Part shown: positions 51,014 to 60,528 of the stretch, piece after piece
How the letters are laid out: every line of letters starts with the position of its first letter
Position numbering within the stretch: position 1 is the first letter of the stretch
NCBI RefSeq assembly: GCF_900100735.1
Contig: NZ_FNCJ01000003.1
Span: 124,001-188,000 of the forward strand
Direction of reading: 5' to 3'
Origin: Paraburkholderia phenazinium
Lineage (GTDB): Bacteria > Pseudomonadota > Gammaproteobacteria > Burkholderiales > Burkholderiaceae
DNA: 64,000 nt
Position numbers and translations under genes: made by a program
The notes under the pieces: generated by a model
Database searches by the model: none
What the model was told of the DNA's origin: nothing
Seen by the model: the letters and a program-made list of their open reading frames with translations, nothing else

Positions 51014-52966
51014 ATGGAAGATGCCATCCGCCTCGACGGCCGCGTGCTGTATTTGTCGCAGGATCCTGCCATTGTCGCGGCCCAGCTTGACGGCCGCGAT
51101 TTCACGCGCGCCACGGCCGGCCCGCTGCGCGATAACGTCTCGACCGACGAGATCACCCCCGTCACCGTGATGCTCACCTACGACGAGCGCCTCGGCCAGT
51201 TCCCCTACGTCGGCTTCAAGGCCGGCGAGGTCTTGCCCATCGGACGGGACGCGGTGAAGAACGGCGGCTTCCGCGTCACGGTGGCCGGCAAGCGCTACGG
51301 CAAGGGCTCATCACGCGAATCGAGTCCGCTGGCGGAATTGTCGGCGGGCATCCGGCTGATCGTCGCCGAAAGCTTCGAGCGCATCTATCAGCAGAATTGC
51401 GACAACATCGGCATTCTGACCACCACCGACTTCACGGTGCTAGACCGCCTGAGCGCCGGCGAGGCGGTGCCGATCGACGAATTTCTCAAGGGACGCGATG
51501 CACTCACACAGCAGATCATCCGCAGCGGCGGCCTGCTCGCGTATAGCAAATTCGCCGACTGGCCGGCGCCGCGCTTGCGCGATGCGGCTAATACTGCGCA
51601 CGCTACGCCAAACCCCAAGACCCTCGTCGAGAAAATCATCGAGCGGCACCTGCACCCCGGCATCGCCAGCGCGCAGCGCGGCGACGGTGTATTTATCGCT
51701 GCTGACTGGCGCTTTAGCCACGACTATTTCACCGGCATGTGCGCCCACCTGATGCATCGGGCTTTCGGCAAGCCGGCGCCGTTGCATGCGCCCGATCACA
51801 TCATTGCGTTCCAGGACCATCTGGTGCTCGCCGCACAAAGCATCCCGCACGTTCGCGATGGCCTTTTGCCGGGCGTGGCGAACCTCGCGCAGGGGCACAC
51901 CTCGTTCGCGCAAGACTATCCGGTGCGCTCGCATGGCGCACTCGACGGCGTGCCCGGCTCGGAGGGCATCTGTCACGCGCTGATGGCAGAGCAGTACGCG
52001 CTGCCGGGCCAGGTCGTCACCGGCACCGATTCGCACACGCCGCATTCGGGGGCACTCGGGTGCCTGGCATTCGGTGCGGGCGCAACGGAAATCGCCAATA
52101 GCTGGGTGACGGGCTACGTGCGCTGCAAGGTGCCGGAGACGTTACGCATCGAGATCGAGGGCCGCTTGCGTGAAGGGGTGACCGCCAAGGACGTGGTGCT
52201 CCATCTGCTGCAACTGGACACCATCCGCTCGGGCGGCGCGATCGGCCTCGTGTTCGAATACGGCGGCGACGCCGTGCGCGCCATGTCGATCGACGAGCGC
52301 GCCACGTTGACGAACATGGTCGCCGAACTGGGCGGCTTCACCGGCATTGTCGAACCGGATGAGCGCACCGTGGCCTTTCTGAAGGAGCGGCGCGGCGTGG
52401 ATTTCGCACTGGAAGGCTGGATGAAGAGCGATGCTGGTGCGGTATATCGCGACACTATCCGCATCGACGCCGCCACGCTGCAGCCGATGCTGGCACGCCC
52501 CGGCGACCCCGGCAACGGCGTGCCGGCGCCGCAACTCGAGCAGGAGGTGGCGATCGATATCGCCTACGGCGGCTCGTGTACCGCCGGCAAGCGCGAGGAC
52601 TTCGATTTCTACCATGAGGTGCTGCGCTGGGGTGTCGAGAACGGCCTGACGGTGGCGCCGCACACGCGCCTCTACCTGCAGTTCGGCACGATGGCGGTGC
52701 GCCGTTACTGCGAAGAGCAGGGCTATCTGCCGGTGTTCGAGCAAGCCGGTGTGACGCTCGTGATGCCCGGCTGCGGCTCGTGCGCAAACTGCGGGCCGGG
52801 CCAGTCGGCTAGCGCGGACGAGGTGACGATCAGCGCGATCAACCGCAATTTCCCCGGGCGCTCAGGGCCGGGCAACGTCTGGCTGGCAAGCCCATACACC
52901 GTGGCCGCGAGCGCGCTGGCCGGAAAAATCAGCACCTTCGAACAATTGAAGCTCGCACGCGGCTAA
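51014..52966 (+). CDS. Aconitase/isopropylmalate isomerase family hydro-lyase with swivel domain first
   Basis: A 650-residue Fe-S hydro-lyase. The first about 165 residues resemble the LeuD/aconitase swivel domain (DNVSTDEITPVTVMLTYDERLG, GKRYGKGSSRESSPLAELSAGIRLIVAESFERIYQQNCDNIGIL). Residues about 195-650 form the LeuC-like catalytic part (GTDSHTPHSGALGCLAFGAGATEIA, AIDIAYGGSCTAGKREDF, VMPGCGSCANCGPGQSA). Cluster-ligand cysteines are Cys522, Cys587 and Cys590. In aconitases the swivel domain is C-terminal, so the order is reversed. AAGGAG precedes the ATG. A metabolite MFS carrier follows, suggesting catabolism of an unusual di- or tricarboxylate. Confidence 0.88.
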   Translation: MEDAIRLDGRVLYLSQDPAIVAAQLDGRDFTRATAGPLRDNVSTDEITPVTVMLTYDERLGQFPYVGFKAGEVLPIGRDAVKNGGFRVTVAGKRYGKGSSRESSPLAELSAGIRLIVAESFERIYQQNCDNIGILTTTDFTVLDRLSAGEAVPIDEFLKGRDALTQQIIRSGGLLAYSKFADWPAPRLRDAANTAHATPNPKTLVEKIIERHLHPGIASAQRGDGVFIAADWRFSHDYFTGMCAHLMHRAFGKPAPLHAPDHIIAFQDHLVLAAQSIPHVRDGLLPGVANLAQGHTSFAQDYPVRSHGALDGVPGSEGICHALMAEQYALPGQVVTGTDSHTPHSGALGCLAFGAGATEIANSWVTGYVRCKVPETLRIEIEGRLREGVTAKDVVLHLLQLDTIRSGGAIGLVFEYGGDAVRAMSIDERATLTNMVAELGGFTGIVEPDERTVAFLKERRGVDFALEGWMKSDAGAVYRDTIRIDAATLQPMLARPGDPGNGVPAPQLEQEVAIDIAYGGSCTAGKREDFDFYHEVLRWGVENGLTVAPHTRLYLQFGTMAVRRYCEEQGYLPVFEQAGVTLVMPGCGSCANCGPGQSASADEVTISAINRNFPGRSGPGNVWLASPYTVAASALAGKISTFEQLKLARG

Positions 52967-53188
52967 AATGCTGGCCGGGTCTGGTGGTCCTGTCGGTCCC
53001 ACCGACGAGTCCTTTGGGTCCGGCTTTTCGGCAAAATTCCCGTCGCCCGCGGCGTTGAGCGCAAGCTAAGGTGGCAAGCCCGCCGACACGCATGCTCAGG
53101 CAAGTTGGCTCACGAGTGCTACGGAGAACCGGCACAAGACCGGTCACCCAGACAAAACACACAGAGCAGCACGCAGAAGGAGACATGC

Positions 53189-54661
53189 ATGGCCACTCCC
53201 GAACAAACCGGGTCCGCTATCCCCGCAACTGCCGGTTCGTCCGTAGCCGGCACGGCCGGTCACACTCCCGGTCATGGCGCCGCCGCGGCGCTCGACGCCG
53301 GCACGATTTCCGCGCGCCTTGATCGGCTACCCGCGACGCGTTCCATCTGGAAGCTCGTCGTGCTGCTGAGCCTCGGCTTCTTCTTCGAGCTCTACGATCT
53401 GCTCTACACCGGCTACGTTGCGCCAGGTCTCGTCAAAAGCGGGCTGTTGACGGCGACCACGCACGGCCTGTTCGGCACGACCGGGGTCGCGAGTTTTATC
53501 GCCGCGCTATTTTCGGGGCTGTTTATCGGCACCATCGCGTGCGGCTTCCTCGCCGACCGCTTCGGGCGCCGCGCGGTGTTCACCTATTCGCTCTTGTGGT
53601 ACACCGCTGCCAACGTCGTGATGGCGTTTCAGGAGACCGCGACCGGGTTGAACTTCTGGCGCTTCCTGGCAGGCGTCGGGATCGGGGTCGAACTGGTGAC
53701 GATCGGCACGTACATCTCCGAACTGGTCCCCAAGCAGATCCGCGGCCGCGCCTTTGCTTGCGAGCAGGCGGTCGGATTTACGGCGGTGCCGGTGGTGGCG
53801 TTTCTCTCGTATCTGCTGGTGCCGCGTACGTTGTTTGGTCTCGATGGCTGGCGCTGGGTGGTGCTGATCGGCGCACATGGCGCGCTGTTCGTCTGGTGGA
53901 TCCGCCGCGCGCTGCCGGAGAGCCCGCGCTGGCTCGCGCAGCAGGGACGGGTGGCAGAAGCCGATCGCGTGATGAGCGAACTCGAAGCGAAAGTGCGCAG
54001 CGAATACGGCCGTGAGTTGCCACCGCCTGCGCCGCCGGTGCCGGTCGCTCCGCGCGGCAGCTTCCGCGATATGTGGGTGCCGCCGTATCGCAGCCGCACG
54101 CTGATGATGACGATCTTCAACATCTTCCAGACGGTCGGCTTCTACGGCTTCGCGAACTGGGTGCCAACGCTGTTGATCAAGCAGGGCATTACGATTACCA
54201 CGAGCCTGATGTATTCGAGCGTGATTGCCCTCGCAGCGCCGCTCGGACCCATCATTGGCCTCTTTATCGGCGACCGCTTCGAGCGCAAGACGGTGATCGT
54301 CGTCATGGCGGCGGTGAATATCGTCTGCGGGTTGTTGTTCAGTCAGGTCGCGCAGGCGGTGTTGCTCGTGAGCCTGGGCGTCTGCCTGACATTGGCTGGC
54401 AACATCATCTCGTATAGCTTCCACGCCTACCAGACCGAGCTGTTCCCGACCAGCATCCGCGCGCGAGCGGTTGGCTTTGTCTACTCGTGGAGCCGCTTCT
54501 CGGCGATTTTTACGGCCTTCCTGATTGCCTCGGTGCTCAAGGAGTTCGGCACGACCGGGGTGTTCGTGTTTATTGCCGGCGCGATGCTGATTGTCATGCT
54601 CGCGATTGGTTTGATGGGGCCCCGAACAAAGGGTATTGAGCTCGAAAAGATTTCCCAATAG
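53189..54661 (+). CDS. MFS metabolite transporter
   Basis: A 490-residue, 12-helix MFS carrier of the sugar/metabolite:H+ symporter branch (SIWKLVVLLSLGFFFELYDLLYTGYVAPGLVKSG, GTIACGFLADRFGRRAVFTYSLLWY, GVGIGVELVTIGTYISELVPKQIRGRAF). Pro-rich cytoplasmic central loop (PPPAPPVPVAP). AGAAGGAGAC precedes ATG 53189, which decides the start. It lies 222 bases after the aconitase-family gene on the same strand and probably imports that enzyme's substrate. Confidence 0.9.
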   Translation: MATPEQTGSAIPATAGSSVAGTAGHTPGHGAAAALDAGTISARLDRLPATRSIWKLVVLLSLGFFFELYDLLYTGYVAPGLVKSGLLTATTHGLFGTTGVASFIAALFSGLFIGTIACGFLADRFGRRAVFTYSLLWYTAANVVMAFQETATGLNFWRFLAGVGIGVELVTIGTYISELVPKQIRGRAFACEQAVGFTAVPVVAFLSYLLVPRTLFGLDGWRWVVLIGAHGALFVWWIRRALPESPRWLAQQGRVAEADRVMSELEAKVRSEYGRELPPPAPPVPVAPRGSFRDMWVPPYRSRTLMMTIFNIFQTVGFYGFANWVPTLLIKQGITITTSLMYSSVIALAAPLGPIIGLFIGDRFERKTVIVVMAAVNIVCGLLFSQVAQAVLLVSLGVCLTLAGNIISYSFHAYQTELFPTSIRARAVGFVYSWSRFSAIFTAFLIASVLKEFGTTGVFVFIAGAMLIVMLAIGLMGPRTKGIELEKISQ

Positions 54662-54702
54662 CCAAGGCGCTCGAAGCGTGTCGGGGTAGGGCGCGGTTCA
54701 AC

Positions 54703-55959
54703 TCAGCTTTTCCGCGCCCACTGAGCGAGTCCCGCGCACGCAACCAGCAGCGTGCCGGTGACGAAGAACACCGAATGCAGTCCAAGCGACACACCGATCG
54801 CGCCACCGATCACTGGCCCGACAACTTGACCGCAGAATTGAGCGGACTGCAGATAGCCAAGCATTTGCCCGGTCTTGCTTTCGTCGACCGATTGCCGGGC
54901 CAGCTTGGCAATGGAAGGCAGCAGCCCAGCGAGGGTCATCCCCATCAACACACGTAATCCGGCGAGCTGCCACCACTCTACGACGAAGGCCTGCGGGATC
55001 ATCACGAGGCCGGTCAGCACCAGACAGCCGACGATGACATTCCAGCTACCGATGCGGTCAGCCAGTGCGCCGAGCCGTGCCGCCGTCAACATGCTGCCCA
55101 ACGCGGAACACGCCATGACCACGCCCGCGATGCGAGTCAGGTGATTGGCCTGAACACCCAGACCGCCGATATACACCGTGATGATCGGTTCGATCGACAT
55201 ATTCGCGAGCAGAACCATCATCGCCGTCACGAGCAGCGCGGCCACCACCACGTAGTTGGACCGGCGCATTGGGGCGGCGGCCTGGCTGGCGGTGCGGCTC
55301 TTCGCGTGGTCGGCCGGGTTGAAGTCCTCCTTCACGACGAAGATCGTGAGCAATGCCGCCACGGCGATCATCGCGCCGCCGGCGAAGAAGGTGCCGCGAA
55401 TGCCGATCCATTCCGGCAACAGGCCGCCAATCAACGGTCCAACCAGGTTGCCCGCGAGCGCGCCGGTCGAGAGGATCCCCAACGCCCAGCCGGCGCGCTC
55501 ACGCGGCGCCTGCGAGCCGACCATGACGGTGGAGGCCGACGAATAGCCGCCCACCAGACCCGCGATCAAACGCAGCGCGACCAACTGATGCACGCTATGG
55601 ACGACGCCGATTAACGACATCACCACGGCCATGCCGATGGCAGCGCGCACGAGCATCGGCTTGCGGCCGTAGCGATCCGCCAGACGCCCCCAGAGCGGCG
55701 CCGTGGCCGCTGTGCCGAGAAAGGTCGCACCGAATGCGACGCCTGACCATTGAATGATTGCCGACGGCGATTCGACACCCAGTTGCCGGACATACAACGG
55801 CAGGAACGGCAGCAGCATGCTCAGGCTGACGAGCGTGGTGAACGAACCGAATACGCAGACGGCGAGATTGCGTTTCCAGTGAAGCTCGTTGCGCTCGGCG
55901 TAACCGAGCGAGGCCCGCGGGTGAGCGGGACGCAAAAGGGAGTGAGCAGCTTGATTCAT
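54703..55959 (-). CDS. MFS multidrug exporter (TetA/MdtG-like)
   Basis: A 418-residue, 12-helix exporter. WKRNLAVCVFGSFTTLVSLSMLLPFLPLYVRQLG, APLWGRLADRYGRKPMLVRAAIGMAVVM and the antiporter motif-C region GLVGGYSSASTVMVGSQAPRERAGWALGILSTGALAGNLVGPLIGGLL are those of the MdtG/tetracycline-efflux branch. The frame extends upstream; ATG 55959 has GAGG correctly spaced. It follows a LysR gene on the same strand by about 100 bases, so that regulator may control it. Confidence 0.9.
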   Translation of the reverse strand: MNQAAHSLLRPAHPRASLGYAERNELHWKRNLAVCVFGSFTTLVSLSMLLPFLPLYVRQLGVESPSAIIQWSGVAFGATFLGTAATAPLWGRLADRYGRKPMLVRAAIGMAVVMSLIGVVHSVHQLVALRLIAGLVGGYSSASTVMVGSQAPRERAGWALGILSTGALAGNLVGPLIGGLLPEWIGIRGTFFAGGAMIAVAALLTIFVVKEDFNPADHAKSRTASQAAAPMRRSNYVVVAALLVTAMMVLLANMSIEPIITVYIGGLGVQANHLTRIAGVVMACSALGSMLTAARLGALADRIGSWNVIVGCLVLTGLVMIPQAFVVEWWQLAGLRVLMGMTLAGLLPSIAKLARQSVDESKTGQMLGYLQSAQFCGQVVGPVIGGAIGVSLGLHSVFFVTGTLLVACAGLAQWARKS

Positions 55960-56060
55960 TTCAACCTCAGCGCAGCAAACAGATCGATAGCCACACTGTA
56001 GATTGAACCGCTTCAGGAGAGAATCGCCTCGCGGCGGAAGACATTCTTCCGCCGCTCGAT

Positions 56061-56987
56061 TCAATCGGTGCCGGTGGTCACCTGAAACTGCTTGAAATGA
56101 CGGCGCAAGCGCGGGGTCGCGAAGTCGATAAAAGCGCGTACCTTCGGGACCGAGAGACGTCCCTGCGGAGTCAGGAGATGAACCGGGAGCGGCACAGGTT
56201 CGCTATCGCGCAGGACGATCTTGAGCGTGCCGTCTTTGATCTGCTGGGCCACGTGGTAAGAGAACATGCGCGTGACACCATGGCCGGCCACGGCCGAGGC
56301 AACGGCGGCCCGGATCGTGTTGACGATGAAACGCGGCGCGAATTGCACCACCAGAGGAAGCGTCGAGTGACCTGTTGGCGGAAAGCTCCACGAATCCAGC
56401 CCGAAATGCGTCATCGAGATGATGCGATGCTGGGCGAGATCGGCGGGTTCCTTGATGCGGGGGTGCTTCGCCAGGTAGCGCGGCGCAGCGGCGACGACTC
56501 GCCGGACTTCGCCAACCGGGATCGCGATCAACGTCGAGTCGGGTAGATGCGCGATGCGCAGCGCCACGTCGATGCCCTCGTCGATCAGGCTCACCGGACG
56601 GTCGAGCAGTTGCAGGCGCACTGAGACGTCTGGATAGCGTTCGATGAAGTCGTCCAGTATCTGCCGCAGCACGTCCTCGCCGGCGGCGACCGGCGCGGTC
56701 ACAGTCAGCAGACCGCGCGGCGCGGACTTTTCATCCGCCACCAGCAGATCGGCTTCTTCGAGTTCAGTCAGGATACGCCGGCAGGCGGACGCATAGCGCT
56801 CGCCCGCTTCGCTCAGCTTGATGGTGCGAGTGGTCCGGTGCAGCAGGGCGGTTCCGGTGTGCTCTTCGAGGAAGGCGATCGCCCGGCTCACCGCTGCGGG
56901 AGAGCGGCCAAGCCGGCGGGCTGCGCCTGCCAGGCTGCCTTCGTCGAGCGTAGCGACGAACACCTTCATCGCGTCGATTCGGTCCAT
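56061..56987 (-). CDS. LysR family transcriptional regulator
   Basis: A 308-residue LysR regulator of the CrgA-like group: DRIDAMKVFVATLDEGSLAGAARRLGRSPAAVSRAIAFLEEHTGTALLHRTTRTIKLSEAG and an effector domain (LLTVTAPVAAGEDVLRQILDDFIERYPDVSVRLQLLDRPVSLIDEGIDVALRI). The longer frame is ignored because the family begins MDRIDAM. It is divergent from a second LysR gene across 119 bases and upstream of the MdtG-like exporter. Confidence 0.9.
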   Translation of the reverse strand: MDRIDAMKVFVATLDEGSLAGAARRLGRSPAAVSRAIAFLEEHTGTALLHRTTRTIKLSEAGERYASACRRILTELEEADLLVADEKSAPRGLLTVTAPVAAGEDVLRQILDDFIERYPDVSVRLQLLDRPVSLIDEGIDVALRIAHLPDSTLIAIPVGEVRRVVAAAPRYLAKHPRIKEPADLAQHRIISMTHFGLDSWSFPPTGHSTLPLVVQFAPRFIVNTIRAAVASAVAGHGVTRMFSYHVAQQIKDGTLKIVLRDSEPVPLPVHLLTPQGRLSVPKVRAFIDFATPRLRRHFKQFQVTTGTD

Positions 56988-57106
56988 GTTGGGTCCGGTA
57001 GTCGGCGGCGTGATTGCCTCCCGAAGTCTACCGCGCGTACACTCCTGATCCAATCCATGGCGCCGCGCCAGCAAGTGGCTCATGCCCCTGGTCAGTTGGA
57101 GCAACC

Positions 57107-58018
57107 ATGCAGCGTCAATTTGAAGACCTTCTCCTGGGCAGCATCGAACTGTTCTGCCTCGCCGCCGAGCTGGAAAGTTTCACCTCCGCTGCGACGGCGG
57201 CAGGCGTCACGCCTGCCGCCGTCAGCCGTTCGGTGGCGCGCCTCGAAACGCGCCTCGGTGTCAGGCTGTTCGTCCGGACGACGCGACAGATCCGCCTAAC
57301 CGATCTGGGACGACGGTACTTCGAACAGTGCCAGCAGGTCCTGAGGCAACTCGCGGAGGCGGAGCGGGAAGCGACGGGACAACAGGTCACACCGGCTGGC
57401 GTCCTGAGAATCAGCATGCCGACGCCGTACGCCCATTACCGCGTGCTGCCCCTGTTGGCGGAGTTTCGTGCGCGCTACCCGCAGGTCACTGTCGAAACGC
57501 ACCTCAGTAACCGCAACATCGACTTTGCAGACGAAGGCTTCGACCTGGCGATTCGTGGGCGGGCGCCACGGGACTCCAGTCTGATTGCGCGCAAGCTCGA
57601 GGACGCGGAACTCGTTGTCGTGGCATCGCCCGCGTATCTGCGCAAAGCCGGCAAACTGAACACGCCGGACGATCTGATCAACCACGACTGCATCCAGTTC
57701 GAATTGCCGAGTAGCGGCCGCAACATACCGTGGCAGTTCATGCTCGAGGGCGAGGACGTCGAGGTCGCGACGCTCGGCGGCTATGGCTCATCGGGCGACG
57801 TGCTTGGCGGGGTAACGCTGGCGCGTCACGGGGCGGGCCTGTTCCAGACCTATCGGTTCGTGGTCGAGAAGGATCTCGCGGAGGGGACGCTCAAGGAACT
57901 GCTCAAGCCGTTTGGCGGCTGCTCGCGGCCATTCATCCTGCTTTATCCGCACGCCCAGCACCTGTCGTCGCGGGTGCGCAGTTTCGTGGACTTTCTGATG
58001 GAGAAACTGGGCGCGTAG
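57107..58018 (+). CDS. LysR family transcriptional regulator
   Basis: A 303-residue LysR regulator: LGSIELFCLAAELESFTSAATAAGVTPAAVSRSVARLETRLGVRLFVRTTRQIRLTDLG and an effector domain (LRISMPTPYAHYRVLPLLAEFRARYPQVTVETHLSNRNIDFADEGFDLAIRG). TTGGAG precedes the ATG. Transcribed divergently from another LysR gene; no structural gene sits directly beside it on its own strand, so its target is not obvious. Confidence 0.9.
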   Translation: MQRQFEDLLLGSIELFCLAAELESFTSAATAAGVTPAAVSRSVARLETRLGVRLFVRTTRQIRLTDLGRRYFEQCQQVLRQLAEAEREATGQQVTPAGVLRISMPTPYAHYRVLPLLAEFRARYPQVTVETHLSNRNIDFADEGFDLAIRGRAPRDSSLIARKLEDAELVVVASPAYLRKAGKLNTPDDLINHDCIQFELPSSGRNIPWQFMLEGEDVEVATLGGYGSSGDVLGGVTLARHGAGLFQTYRFVVEKDLAEGTLKELLKPFGGCSRPFILLYPHAQHLSSRVRSFVDFLMEKLGA

Positions 58019-58280
58019 AGGGCAGCGCTGAGCCGCGGAAAGATTGTGTAAGGACTTGTCGCCCAAGGGGCCTTATTCGTAGGTTCTAATGTCGCCCGCA
58101 TGAGGGATTATCGGCGTGCAAGTTTGCCTCGCAGGCTCGCGCCTCCCCATTCCGGTCTTTCTTAAGGTTAACGGACGCCGCTGAGGATTCTTTACCCATG
58201 TCGCCGACTATTTGACTGACCCGTAGCTGCACTGGCCGCCGCGGGCAGCACAGCTTCCGACTGACAACGAAGAGGAATCG

Positions 58281-59543
58281 TTGAATACCTTGTTTGTAAG
58301 AACCATTTTGCTGTCGATGGTGGTGCTGTTCTCGGTGCGCGCAGGGGTCATGCTGCTGGTATCCGATGCGGCAAGCAGCGACCGCAGCGCTCTGCAGACT
58401 GCCGCCTTCACCGAGCACCCAGGTCCCGACGATCGACCGGGCACGCTCTCCGAGCCGCTTGCTGCGATGCCGATGGCGCCGGTTTCACTGGTCCCTGCCG
58501 CGATGAAGCTCGACCTCGCGGCGCGGCCGAGAATTGTCGACTTTCGCCCGGCCGTGTACGAGGCGCCGGGTTCCGCCGCGTTGCTGGAGGTTGCGGACAC
58601 GTGGGCGCCGCACGCGCAGGACGGCGCTCGCGACAATCCGGCATGGTCCGATGAGGTCACTGAGTCGTGGCCGGTGGATTGCCGTTTCGCTTTTGCTGAG
58701 TGGGGCTTGTCGCTGGTGCTTCTTGCGCTTGCGTGCCGCGGCCTGTGGCGCGTGCAGCGCCCCTTGCGCAATGTGGCCCACGCGGCCCGCGAAACGGCCG
58801 AAGCGGCTCACACGGCATGCAGCCGTCGCATCGCTGCGGCCGTGCGCGAAGAGGGGCCGAGCGAGTTGCGTTGCGTGGTGCGGGCATTCAATGAAATGTC
58901 GCGGCGCCGCAATGAGGCGCTCGAAGAGCAGGCGGCGGCGCTGGCGGGACTCGCCCGGCACATGGAACATCAGGCGGCACGGCTGCGCAGCCGCGCGCTT
59001 GAGGTCAACGAGTGGCACAAGCGGGTGGCGTTCGTCGAAGACATCGATTCGTTTTCGGACATCGCGCAGCAACTGCTCCAAGTCGCGGGACGCGGCAATG
59101 GTGCAGAACAGCTCGTCTCCGTCGATGGCTTCTTGCGCGACCGCTTCTCGATGATCGGCACCATGGATGGCGCCTTGTTCGCCTGCGATCTGAAGGCCGG
59201 ACCGCAGTTTGTGATGCCGCGCCCGCTGCTCGAACGCTTGATGTCCAACCTCGTCGACAACGCGCTCGAGCATGGCGAGCCGCCCATCGAGATCAAGACT
59301 TCACGCGATGCGCACGGCTGGCTCCTCAGCGTGCGCGATCATGGCGCCGGAATCCGCGCGAGCGAAATGGCGAGTGCCACGACGCCTTTCGTGCGCTTGA
59401 ACGCCACTCAAGGCAGCAGCCAGCACTGGGGCCTCGGTCTCGCCGTGGTGGCGCGGCTGGCGCGCAGTTGCGGTGCGAGTCTCAAACTGGGCAATCATCC
59501 CGATGGCGGCCTGTGGGTGCGCCTCGTTCTGCCTGCACGTTGA
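58281..59543 (+). CDS. Orphan sensor histidine kinase with degenerate H-box
   Basis: A 420-residue membrane kinase. Helices at about 5-27 and 138-153 flank a periplasmic segment of about 105 residues. A HAMP-like linker (RVQRPLRNVAHAARETAEAAHT, ELRCVVRAFNEMSRRRNEALEE) leads to the position of the H-box, which reads AGLARHMEHQAARLR. His227 is kept, but the usual following acid, Arg-Thr-Pro and Leu are replaced. The ATPase has N-box LERLMSNLVDNALEHG, G1 DHGAGI and G2 WGLGLAVV. Starts at TTG with AGAGGA. No response regulator adjoins it. It could have altered phosphotransfer or act mainly as a phosphatase. Confidence 0.82.
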   Translation: MNTLFVRTILLSMVVLFSVRAGVMLLVSDAASSDRSALQTAAFTEHPGPDDRPGTLSEPLAAMPMAPVSLVPAAMKLDLAARPRIVDFRPAVYEAPGSAALLEVADTWAPHAQDGARDNPAWSDEVTESWPVDCRFAFAEWGLSLVLLALACRGLWRVQRPLRNVAHAARETAEAAHTACSRRIAAAVREEGPSELRCVVRAFNEMSRRRNEALEEQAAALAGLARHMEHQAARLRSRALEVNEWHKRVAFVEDIDSFSDIAQQLLQVAGRGNGAEQLVSVDGFLRDRFSMIGTMDGALFACDLKAGPQFVMPRPLLERLMSNLVDNALEHGEPPIEIKTSRDAHGWLLSVRDHGAGIRASEMASATTPFVRLNATQGSSQHWGLGLAVVARLARSCGASLKLGNHPDGGLWVRLVLPAR

Positions 59544-59672
59544 ACACACCCGACGCACAAATTTTCACGCCAATGTCGATCTGCGACGCCGCGGTTCGTC
59601 GTAAGGTAAAGCATGCTCTCTGGCGCGCGAGCGTCCGGCAGCTTTCCTCCTTCGTGAACCTAGGCGACCGTC

Positions 59673-60332
59673 ATGACACTGAAGCTCTACGCTCATCCCT
59701 TTTCGTCTTATTGCCAGAAGGTTTTAATCGCGCTCTACGAAAACCAGACGCCGTTCGAATTCCGCCAGATCGCCCATGACAACCCGCAATTGATGGCGGA
59801 ACTCACCGCGTTGTGGCCATTCAGGAAGTTTCCGGTACTGGTCGATGCCGGCCGTACGGTGGTCGAGGCGACCGTCATCATCGAGTATCTGGGCTTGTAC
59901 CATCCGGGGCCGGTCTCGCTGCTGCCGGCGGATCCGCGCGCAGCGCTCGAGGTGCGCAGCATGGACCGCTTCTTCGACAACTACGTCTCGACGCCCCAGC
60001 AAAAGGTAGTGGCCGATAGCCTGCGCGCCGAACACGAGCGCGATCCGCGTGGGGTAGCCGACGCCCGCGCGATGCTCGACACCGCTTACGCCTGGCTGGA
60101 CAAGACGATGGCAGGACGCGAATGGGCGGCGGGCGAGCGCTTTAGCCTCGCCGATTGTGCGGCCGCGCCGTTCCTGTTCTACGCGGACTGGACGCATCGC
60201 ATCGACCCGTCGTTTGGCAATGTGCTGGGCTACCGGCGACGACTGCTGGCGCGGCCGTCCTTCGCTCGCGCCGTCGACGAAGCCCGTCCCTACCGCCCGC
60301 TGTTCCCGCTCGGTGCGCCCGATCGCGATTGA
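59673..60332 (+). CDS. Glutathione S-transferase
   Basis: A 219-residue cytosolic glutathione transferase. N-terminal thioredoxin-like domain LKLYAHPFSSYCQKVLIALYENQTPFEFRQI with a Ser-Ser-Tyr-Cys active region, cis-proline PFRKFPVLVDAG and EATVIIEYLG for glutathione binding; helical domain with GERFSLADCAAAPFLFYAD. Unrelated in detail to the GST at 12.3 kb. It stands alone 129 bases after the orphan kinase. Confidence 0.9.
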   Translation: MTLKLYAHPFSSYCQKVLIALYENQTPFEFRQIAHDNPQLMAELTALWPFRKFPVLVDAGRTVVEATVIIEYLGLYHPGPVSLLPADPRAALEVRSMDRFFDNYVSTPQQKVVADSLRAEHERDPRGVADARAMLDTAYAWLDKTMAGREWAAGERFSLADCAAAPFLFYADWTHRIDPSFGNVLGYRRRLLARPSFARAVDEARPYRPLFPLGAPDRD

Positions 60333-60528
60333 GCCGTGCAGGGCGGGCCGGAGCGGTCCGGGCCGATTCGGGGCTATTGTTAGCAATACGGCAACTGTGA
60401 TTTCAGTCTATCGGCATAGACTTTCAATAGGATTCCCCTAAACTTCACTCCACTGTCGCGCTGGCCAAGTGGCTTGGCAGCGCGCTCCCCAGCAACGGAA
60501 CACAGCGGTAGAAAAGTGAGGTGATCTC

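Noticed and set aside
53507..54658. 383-codon minus-strand frame
   Set aside because: Antisense to an MFS gene, extremely rich in His/Arg/Asp, no domain.
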